Origin: Rhizoclosmatium globosum
Lineage: Eukaryota > Chytridiomycota > Chytridiomycetes > Chytridiales > Chytriomycetaceae
Direction of reading: 5' to 3'
Assembly (NCBI GenBank): GCA_002104985.1
Contig: MCGO01000001.1
Location: 959,499-1,023,498, forward strand
Length of the DNA: 64,000 nucleotides
The notes beneath the pieces were generated by a model that worked only from the letters and a program-made list of their open reading frames with translations, searched no databases and was not told the DNA's origin. The position numbers were made by a program, and so were the translations under genes. This document shows positions 57,581 through 64,000 of this stretch, piece by piece. Numbering within the stretch: the first letter of the stretch is position 1; the number at the start of each line of letters is the position of its first letter.

Positions 57581-57721
57581 CTACCATGCTACCATACTAC
57601 CATGCTACCATGCTACCATGCTACCAATTCATGCTACCATGCTACCATGCTACCAATTCATGCTACCATGCTACCATGCTACCATGCTACCATGCTACCA
57701 TGCTACCAATTCATGCTACCA
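57580..57721 (+). repeat. 8 bp minisatellite array (ATGCTACC), array 1
   Basis: Repeats of ATGCTACC interrupted by AATTC spacers. Because 8 is not a multiple of 3, every forward frame reads the same peptide period MLPCYHAT every 24 bases, which creates long but meaningless open frames. Confidence 0.92.
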
Positions 57722-57730
57722 AAAGCCCCC

Positions 57731-57800
57731 CTTTGGGGTTTGAACCAGGAGCATTCACATCTGCTAGCACAATGATTAACCAATGTACTAAATCAAACTT
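57731..57800 (-). repeat. tRNA-derived SINE-like unit after array 1
   Basis: On the minus strand TAGTACATTGG (57780-57790) fits a polymerase III box A and GGTTCAAACC (57737-57746) fits box B, about 34 bp apart. It is not a functional tRNA, since no acceptor stem is seen. Confidence 0.5.
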
Positions 57801-58063
57801 GCATAATGAAAAAAAAGACGTAGCTACATTGAGTCCATGCCTCACCAAATAGATAAACTATTTCTAAGGTTACTGAAAAAACAATCTGAAAAGCTTTTAG
57901 ATGTTGCAATAAGATGAGAATGATGCTACCAAAAATTGTTCAGTATAAATAGTCAGGCTGATATTTTTTAGACCTGCAAAAGTCAGTCTTTTAACACTAA
58001 TCTTGAATTCTCTCCTATGCTACTTTGCTGGTATCCTGCCATCATACCTAAAATTCATGGTGC
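57801..58063. other. Spacer between minisatellite arrays, no gene
   Basis: About 260 bp, AT-rich, no supported frame. Confidence 0.4.
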
Positions 58064-58379
58064 CATGCTACCATGCTACCATGCTACCAAAATTCATGCT
58101 ACCATGCTACCATGCTACCATGCTACCATGCTACCATGCTACCAAAATTCATGCTACCATGCTACCATGCTACCATGCTACCATGCTACCAAAATTCATG
58201 CTACCATGCTACCATGCTACCATGCTACCATGCTACCAAAATTCATGCTACCATGCTACCATGCTACCATGCTACCATGCTACCATGCTACCATGCTACC
58301 ATGCTACCAAAATTCATGCTACCATGCTACCATGCTACCAAAATTCATGCTACCATGCTACCATGCTCCCATGCTACCA
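58064..58379 (+). repeat. 8 bp minisatellite array (ATGCTACC), array 2
   Basis: A longer array of the same unit with a higher-order pattern: runs of about 3-9 units separated by AAAATTC. One unit near the end is ATGCTCCC. Confidence 0.92.
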
Positions 58380-58390
58380 TCAAAAGTTCA

Positions 58391-58460
58391 CCCTTTTGGG
58401 TGTTGAACCCAGGGTGTTAATATCTACCAACTCAAGGAATAACCACTGTACCAATGTAAC
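58391..58460 (-). repeat. tRNA-derived SINE-like unit after array 2
   Basis: On the minus strand TGGTACAGTGG (58443-58453) resembles box A and GGTTCAACACC (58399-58409) box B. Its placement after the array mirrors the unit at 57731-57800, so array and SINE-like tail behave as one composite repeat. Confidence 0.5.
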
Positions 58461-58568
58461 TCTGCAGAGTTTTGAAAATAAACACATAGTTACAAGTATC
58501 ATTTGGAGGTCTTTGTTTAAAGGAAACCAGAAAGTCTTTATTATTCCTTGGATAAGAGAGAAATAATG

Positions 58569-58751
58569 TTATACAGAAGGAAGATAAACCAACCCAGTTG
58601 ACTTTGAGCTGTAGGTTGCACCCATAAGACCATCCCTGTGAAACACTCGTAAGAATTGCATCTTTCCTTGGTCAGTATCAATGGTCAGGCTCGCCCACAT
58701 TACGTTATTTGTTGTAAGACCTGCTGACGGCAATACGTAAGGTTTATACCC
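58569..58751 (-). pseudogene. Coding-like fragment without a start
   Basis: A 60-residue open stretch, GYKPYVLPSAGLTTNNVMWA then SLTIDTDQGKMQFLRVFHRD and GLMGATYSSKSTGLVYLPSV, has balanced, protein-like composition and a stop at 58569 but no Met at the front. It is probably a remnant of a subtelomeric gene or transposon. Family not recognised. Confidence 0.35.
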
Positions 58752-58895
58752 TTAGTGTTGGGATGGGTTAAGATGGTCAACTGGACCATACCTTCATAAA
58801 TAGTCAAAACAACCAATATAACTCTTATTTCAACCTCAAAGAATACTGTTAAGTGTTTGTTGGGGCCAGGTTTTAATTTGGGTTATGTCTTGCAG

Positions 58896-59050
58896 ACGCA
58901 GATGCTCAAGAGTTCAAGTTAAAAGACAAGAACGAGAAGATGGATCAAGAAGAAAGGTATGAATCAAGCGAGAACAGGAGTAGTGAGGTGAAATTTCGGA
59001 GTGAGAGCGAGAGTAGGTTAAGGTTCTATACTGCTGGATTAGGGTGATTA
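58896..59050 (+). pseudogene. Exon-like acidic fragment cut by a repeat
   Basis: After a ttgcag acceptor-like site comes DADAQEFKLKDKNEKMDQEE with RYESSENRSSEVKFRSESES, and then the frame runs straight into the duplicated repeat (RFYTAGLG, stop). It looks like the last part of an exon interrupted by the 59022 repeat. Not recognised. Confidence 0.3.
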
Positions 59051-59084
59051 GGATGAGTCACCTTCATCCTGCAGGACGCTGACC

Positions 59085-59215
59085 TTGCAGGACCATAACC
59101 CACAGGACGCTGACCTTGCAGGACCGTAACCCACAGGACGCTGACCTTGCAGGACCGTAACCCACAGGACGCTGACCTTGCAGGACCGTAACCCACAGGA
59201 CGCTGACCTTGTGTG
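59085..59215. repeat. 31 bp minisatellite (AGGACGCTGACCTTGCAGGA...)
   Basis: About four tandem units, each containing GACGCTGACCTTGCAGG and ACCGTAACCCAC. The same elements appear in shuffled, shorter form in copy 2 (about 59495-59605). Confidence 0.85.
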
Positions 59216-59236
59216 CAGGGGACGCTACCCTCTAGT

Positions 59237-59290
59237 GGGTTTGATCCCACCACCTCGCGAGCGGAAGCAGTGTTACATACCAACTAAGCC
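59237..59290 (-). repeat. tRNA-like segment in duplicated unit, copy 1
   Basis: On the minus strand GGCTTAGTTGGTA (59278-59290) is a near-perfect box A / D-arm, and GGGATCAAACCC (59237-59248) resembles box B / T-arm, with GCTTCCGCTCGCGAGG between, as in true tRNAs. The acceptor stem was not confirmed, so a tRNA-derived repeat is the safer call. Confidence 0.55.
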
Positions 59291-59447
59291 AAAAATGTTT
59301 ATTCTGAGAATTGGAAATCTACATCTGATGGCACATAGGCACAGGAGGTGACACTTTAACAGCATAATATTTCAGTCACACTCTATGTATGGTGGTTAAT
59401 TCAGAGAGTAAATTCAGAGAATATCAGTATGTTTATTTAATATTTAG

Positions 59448-59839
59448 GGTTCTATACTGTTGGATTAGGGTGATTAGGATGAGTCACCTTCATGCTGCAG
59501 GGCGCTGACCTTGCAGGACCGTAACCCACAGGACCATAACCCACAGGACGCTGACCTAGCAGGACCGTAGCCCACAGGACAGTAACCCACAGGACGCTAA
59601 CCTTGTGTGCAGGGGACGCTACCCTCTAGTGGGTTTGATCCCACCACCTCGCGAGCGAAAGCAGTGTTACATACCAACTAAGCCAAAAATGTTTATTCTG
59701 AGATTTGGAAATCTACACATGATGGCACATATGCACAGGAGGTCACACTTTAACAGGATGATAATTCAGCCACACTCTATGTATGTTGGTTAATTCAGAG
59801 AGTAAATTCAGAGAATATCATTATGTTTTTTTAATATGC
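59448..59839. repeat. Duplicated subtelomeric unit, copy 2
   Basis: Same start (GGGTTCTATACTGTTGGATT), same tRNA-like segment and same end as copy 1, but with fewer minisatellite units and scattered substitutions. Direct orientation. Confidence 0.85.
59631..59684 (-). repeat. tRNA-like segment in duplicated unit, copy 2
   Basis: Box A-like GGCTTAGTTGGTA at 59672-59684 and box B-like GGGATCAAACCC at 59631-59642, identical in these motifs to copy 1 with a G-to-A change nearby. Confidence 0.55.
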
Positions 59840-59940
59840 CATTGAATATGCTACTTCCCAGAAATATTGGCAGCAACATTACGTCACTGTGGACCTGTAT
59901 ACTCAATTTTGGCTTTTGTACTTGTGTGCCTTCTCTTTGA

Positions 59941-60225
59941 TGTCCTCCAGGTTACTGTCCTCTTACTGTCCTCTAACAGCGTCCTCCTTTGTTACTGTCC
60001 TCTTACTGTCCTCTAACAGCGTCCTCCTTTGTTACTGTCCTCTAACAGTGTCCTGTTAGGGTTAGCAGTGTCCTGAGTTACCGTCCTCCAACAGCGTCCT
60101 CTAACAGCGTCCTGTGTTACCGTCCTCCAACAGCGTCCTCTAAGAGCGTCCTCTAACAGCGTCCTGTGTTACCGTCCTCCAGGTTACCGTCTTCCAACAG
60201 CGTCCTGGGTTACGGTCCTCTGAAA
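59941..60225. repeat. Minisatellite of GTCCTC/GTCCTG units
   Basis: Tandem short phrases such as GTTACTGTCCTCTTACTGTCC and CTCTAACAGCGTCCTCC. In reverse complement they read GGAGGACGCTGTTAGAGGAC, the same phrases used by the 60802-61205 array, so the two arrays are inverted relative to each other. Confidence 0.88.
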
Positions 60226-60500
60226 TCACCCTCCAAAAACTTCAAAAAGAAACCGTGAAGTAAAATAGTGACTAAGTTGTCTTTAAGCATGATGTCTACC
60301 TCTCATAAAACCAATCTCACACCAATGTTTAGCAAAACCAAGCTTCCAAACATAGGCTTGGTGATTTTTTTTAGTTTACCTAGAGGTAATTATCTGTTAA
60401 TACATTATGTTAATACATTCTTTTCTTTTGGATCCTGATTTATTTTTTTTGAAAAGCTCTCTCCAATTCATTGTCATTGGCTGTGTCAGCAGAGCTGCCC
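60226..60500. other. Spacer inside the inverted minisatellite pair
   Basis: About 275 bp without a supported gene. Confidence 0.4.
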
Positions 60501-60815
60501 TCATTCAAAGAACTCTGGAAGAGGATCTATAGTAAGTTCCTTCTGTTTCTCTGCACATTCCCTTGAGCAGTTGGCATCATCTTTGCCTTCCTGCTTGTTG
60601 TCCAACTGAGGATGGCTCTCTTCCTGTACTGTACATAGGGAGCCTTCTCTGAACTCATCCAAGGCTGCACTGTGCATGCTTTGGAAGGGTTTGCTGACAG
60701 CATGTAGAGAAGGTAAAGAGTCAGTGTTTCCTCTCAGCTTGTCCAACTGAGAATGGCATCTTCCTGTACTGTACACAGGGTTGGAAGGGTAGGACGCTCT
60801 TTTGGACTCTGTCAC
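60501..60815 (-). CDS. Uncertain 104-residue frame between inverted arrays
   Basis: It contains an internal duplication (VQEESHPQLDNKQ and STGRCHSQLDKLRG), a reflection of repeated TTCCTGTACTGTACA blocks in the DNA. No family resemblance; probably chance or a relic. Confidence 0.2.
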   Translation of the reverse strand: MTESKRASYPSNPVYSTGRCHSQLDKLRGNTDSLPSLHAVSKPFQSMHSAALDEFREGSLCTVQEESHPQLDNKQEGKDDANCSRECAEKQKELTIDPLPEFFE

Positions 60816-61205
60816 AGGACTGTGTAGGACTCTGTCACAGGACGCTCTTAGAGGACGCTGTTGCAGGATTGTGTAACAGGACGCTCTTAGAGGACTCTGT
60901 CACAGGACTCTGTCACAGGACGCTCTTAGAGGACTCTGTCACAGGACTGTGTAACAGGACTCTGTTGCAGGACGCTCTTAGAGGACTCTGTCACAGGACT
61001 GTGTAACAGGACTTTGTTGCAGGACTGTGTAACAGGACTCTGTCACAGGACGCTCTTAGAGGACTCTGTCACAGGACTGTGTAACAGGACTCTGTTGCAG
61101 GACGCTCTTAGAGGACTCTGTTGCAGGATTGTGTAACAGGACTCTGTTGCAGGACGCTCTTAGAGGACGCTGTTTCAGGACTGTGTAACAGGACTCTGTC
61201 ACACT
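60802..61205. repeat. Minisatellite of GAGGAC/CAGGAC units
   Basis: About 400 bp of tandem phrases: AGGACGCTCTTAGAGGACTC, TGTCACAGGACTGTGTAAC and AGGACTCTGTTGC. Variable order suggests turnover by unequal exchange. Confidence 0.9.
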
Positions 61206-61586
61206 GAAGTTTGATACCATTAAATCCATCCACCACCGCGCTACACCCCATCTTCGAGCGTCCAACTTTCGTACTTAACTAAAGCGTCTCTCGTTTATGA
61301 AATGCTATTTGCCTACAACAGTGTTTTGACAAAGTAGGGTACGGCAACAGTACAGGCTTCAGTAAAAGCCATTTCAATCTAACTACAGAAGTCTCACCAA
61401 TAAATGCTTGAATAGAATCTGAACTTTGAACTTTATTTGGCTCTTGGCTAAGTCTCTGAATACATTACGCAACGTGTCTCGCACATACCACTCATAAAAA
61501 ACCACGCGTGAGATAGCAATGACCTGTTAAATACTAGTATATACGATACTTGACGCATTGGTAGTAGAATTATACGAGGAAGGGCG
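61206..61586. other. Spacer before zinc-finger copy 2
   Basis: About 380 bp. No gene is supported; it may hold the promoter or first exon of the following gene, since no ATG was found in frame with its first recognised exon. Confidence 0.4.
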
Positions 61587-63148
61587 GTGGTGGAAGGATT
61601 TAGTGGTATCAAACTTCAGCGGCCGATTACTCGAAATCCAGACGGTCGATTTAAAATCCCCGCGGTGAAAGTCAATAAAACATACCATTCTTGCTCTGGT
61701 CCAAGTTTGGTGGGTGTGCGATCGGTGGTGCGGGAGAGCGAGGGGAAAGAGTTGCTGCCACTGGAGGTTTGCTCTCAGACTGCTATTCGCAAAAAAATGT
61801 CAGGACTTAGAAAAAAAGCGAAGAAGCAGTCTGGATTCATTCAGACAAGGTTTGTGGCAAGAGTGAGTTGTTGATCAAGTTTGGAAATGTTGGAGTTGGT
61901 GTTGTGTGAGCTGTGGCTGGGTGTGTTGGGTGGTTGGATCATCAAATGATAGCTCTTGAAGTACTCTCTTTACATATCCATCTTAAAACTATCTGTCTAT
62001 TCTCTATTTTGAGGCAATTATTGCTGAAGTGTTGATTCTTGTTTGAAATTCAGACAAGAACTTTAAAATCATTTTCTGACTCTATGAAACAACAGATCCA
62101 AAGTTGAATGCCCCAACCCAGAGTGCAAAGACATTGCACCCTTCAACAACAAATTTGCTTTGGGAAAACATTATAGATTAGTCCACCAGAAGGTTGTTTC
62201 TGTTCGTTATTGGATAAATGACTACACAAGTGAGTGCTTTGATCTCTTTTCTTATTAAATACTAAACTTTGATTGGTTTGTTAGAAGAGGATGAGCTCAC
62301 TTTTATTCCGAGGGATTCTGAGGACAATCTGTTTCACTGCAACAAGTGCAACCTTGCAGTAGACTTTCCCGAGAAGCTCCAAAGCCATGTCAAGAAAATG
62401 AAATGTGGTCTGACCCATCCTGCCAGATTTGGATTCATGTGCCTGGACTGCAACTATGTTTGTGTGTCTCAAAGTGCCATTAGGGTACACTGCAGGGCTG
62501 AACACCAAAAGAATCAGTATTGGGGGTACAGACCAACTCAAGTTGTTAAACTGTATGCACGAGTCTTTGGAATGTATAAGCCAGAAGAAGGATTTGATGC
62601 TCGCCAAAGAGCCAAGGAACTGAAAAGCCTTGCACGTAAACAGAAACAGATCAAAAACACAGCCGGATCACGTTCGAGAGCTTACTTGTCTACTGGATTG
62701 GAAACTGCTGGTCTGATTGCCTCATTAAGCAAAACCAACACACCGTTCCTGAATAATGTAAGTGTTTTGGGGGGCCAAAAATTACCAGTTAACTTTTTCG
62801 GATTAGATGGGATGGGACAAGTTGGTTTTTGGTATTGATGCCATCAAGAACCCAGCAAAGTACATTTCTATCTTGACAGAGACAAAGGATACCAAGACAG
62901 TGATTATGTTGTGTCATTTGTTCTTGGAAAAAGTCAATGAGTTGGCAACTTTACCTGGGACCCAACCAACCCGTACTGCCATCAAGAATGAATCCACCAA
63001 TGACACTGGGTATGCAGGAAAGGCTTTCAAGCCTATTGACATGAAGGGGACCATCATCAGGAAACTCAACCCAACATTTTGCAGCATGATGATGCATATG
63101 CAACATTACGAATACATTTCTTGGGATTTTTCATATTTGAAATGTTAA
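61587..63148 (+). CDS. C2H2 zinc-finger protein, OrsD/DUF3505-like, copy 2
   Basis: First recognised exon from about 61587 (LQRPITRNPDGRFKIPAVKV to SGLRKKAKKQSGFIQTR, no certain ATG), then KVECPNPECKDIAPFNNKFA with LGKHYRLVHQKVVSVRYWIN, LFHCNKCNLAVDFPEKLQSH, GFMCLDCNYVCVSQSAIRVH with CRAEH, KPEEGFDARQRAKELKSLAR, STGLETAGLIASLSKTNTPF, then MGWDKLVFGIDAIKNPAKYI. The arrangement and introns match copy 1, which shows they are duplicates. Near 63065-63090 the frame shifts (AYATLRIHFLGFFIFEML should follow) and the sequence degrades, so the C-terminal half is missing. A DNA-binding role is inferred from the fingers only. Confidence 0.55.
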
Positions 63149-63336
63149 GAATGCCTTACAAATGCATGAAATGCAAAATTATGGATCTCACATGGAAACG
63201 TAATAGATTGGACATTCAAAGTAATTGTTTGGCATATTATGCATGCATTATTGTGTATAATAAATAGCTAACTTATGTATTTTTATTCATTCTTAAAAGA
63301 CAGATACAAGCAGCTTTTATAACTTTCACGAGAGAC

Positions 63337-63940
63337 TCAGTCAGACAAAATTGATTCAGTGTCAGATCCAGCAGAAAAATTGTAACTCTTGCGGATGATA
63401 GACCAAAGGTTACGTTCTGCATACGTATTCAAATAAACCTTTCCAGACTTTCCGTTTTGTCCATCCTGAAAATAAGGAATAATGTGAGCTCTTCCTTTGA
63501 TTGAATTGAGAGGAGCCACAACAATCGAATTCTTGTCTCCAACATGGGCAGGCTCAAGAATGAACAGGCCACTCTTGTTTTGTTGGTGTTGCGGTAGGGC
63601 CTGGTAACGTTGCAATACCACAAAATGTGATATATTATTGCTATCTTGATGTTTAACAGCCATGAAGTGTTTTGCTCTTCCAACAAGGAACTGACTTCCA
63701 CCCAGGCCAGACTCCATGACAGGAGGCTTTAGCTTATTCAACGTGTAGACACAAAAGTCTGGCAATCCCTTGTTGCCAATTCGAAGAAACTCAACATGCT
63801 GACTGCTGTTCTTGTCAAAATTGACAATTTTGGCGGAGCGAAATAAAGTATGCTCCTAGATTTAAAAGATAAGCTTTGGTTTTTTAACACTGTGCTTACC
63901 TTGACAAACAGATGAATTTTGATTCCATACTTTCTAACTC
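63337..63940 (-). pseudogene. C-terminal fragment of a Plavaka/KDZ-like transposase
   Basis: Read right to left: KYGIKIHLFVK, an intron, EHTLFRSAKIVNFDKNSSQH, VEFLRIGNKGLPDFCVYTLN, HFVVLQRYQALPQHQQNKSG, then the diagnostic-looking VVAPLNSIKGRAHIIPYFQD and KVYLNTYAERNLWSIIRKSY, ending near TESILSD at 63337. The AHxIPxF...vYlNxYaE arrangement resembles the C-terminus of Plavaka/KDZ-type fungal transposases. The N-terminal catalytic part is absent because the sequence is cut by the 29 bp telomere-like junction at 63937. Confidence 0.5.
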
Positions 63941-64000
63941 TTGGGTTAGTTGGGTTAGACCCATGGGGGGGGTTAGGGGTTAGGTTAGGATTAGGATTAG
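63937..64000 (+). repeat. 29 bp junction (copy 2) followed by telomere-like G-rich repeats
   Basis: After the same 29 bp as at 57552, the window ends in a G run, then GGTTAGGGGTTAGGTTAGGA and TTAGGATTAG. It may be the approach to a chromosome end or another interstitial tract; the window ends here. Confidence 0.8.

Larger units (their letters stand above)
59022..59446. repeat. Duplicated subtelomeric unit, copy 1
   Basis: Begins GGTTCTATACTGCTGGATTA, includes a 31 bp minisatellite and a tRNA-like segment, and ends near TCAGAGAATATCAGTATG. Copy 2 follows directly at 59448. Confidence 0.85.

Noticed and set aside
57578..58566. Long open frames reading MLPCYHAT repeats
   Set aside because: They arise because an 8 bp repeat free of stops is open in all forward frames; there is no non-repeat coding sequence or domain.
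59026..59283. 85-residue frame with repeated RPVGYGPARSAS
   Set aside because: It is the 31 bp minisatellite translated; no start context or homology.
59237..59684. Two functional tRNA genes
   Set aside because: The D- and T-arm regions are good, but a paired acceptor stem was not found by eye; kept as tRNA-derived repeats.
57580..61205. CRISPR array
   Set aside because: Repeats are adjacent or separated by short constant spacers, not unique spacers, and the genome is eukaryotic.
61056..61265. 69-residue minus-strand frame
   Set aside because: Falls entirely within the GAGGAC/CAGGAC array and has repeat-driven composition.

Overview
This is a window of nuclear DNA from a eukaryote, most likely a zoosporic fungus of the chytrid type. 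The genes are split by many very short GT-AG introns (about 40-80 bp), are densely packed on both strands, and mix ordinary fungal housekeeping genes (RFC subunit, SHMT, signal peptidase subunit 1) with families fungi usually lost: a talin-like FERM protein, a voltage/cyclic-nucleotide-gated channel, cAMP-receptor-like 7TM proteins and YANK/STK32-like kinases. The genus is not identifiable from sequence alone; Chytridiales is an inference. Layout, left to right: (1) 1-13 kb holds a talin-like gene running off the left edge, two F-box-like family members, an SH3/Ras-association protein, an RFC small subunit, an unrecognised protein and mitochondrial SHMT. (2) 13-28 kb is a signalling cluster: five paralogous YANK-like AGC kinases, each starting with an N-terminal Gly2/Cys acylation motif. 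A channel with three tandem cyclic-nucleotide-binding domains lies between the first and second kinases, and a signal peptidase subunit between the third and fourth. The second kinase looks like a pseudokinase. (3) 28-35 kb has a NIPA-type transporter and four more F-box-like family members, two intact, one shortened and one decayed, with a 657 bp MITE-like element with 43 bp perfect terminal inverted repeats between them. (4) 35-46 kb is a membrane-protein block: a coiled-coil protein, three tandem cAMP-receptor-like GPCR genes, a small one-TM protein, a divergent pair of related 7TM genes and two tandem cytochrome b561 genes. (5) 46-52 kb has a DHX57-like DEAH-box helicase and an F-box protein.
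(6) 52.9-64 kb is a different world: subtelomeric, more AT-rich, with no housekeeping gene. It contains a TIR-NACHT (NLR-like) gene cut off by degenerate TTAGGG repeats, two copies of a C2H2 zinc-finger gene resembling the OrsD/DUF3505 type, the C-terminus of a Plavaka/KDZ-like transposase, 8 bp minisatellites, several tRNA-derived SINE-like units, and inverted minisatellite arrays built around GGACGCTG. Several genes end abruptly at G-rich telomere-like junctions.
A recurrent technical signal is that many otherwise conserved reading frames are broken by one missing base, often in a short homopolymer. This fits deletion errors in a long-read assembly better than real pseudogenes, so many gene models here need repair at the read level before their N- or C-termini are trusted.
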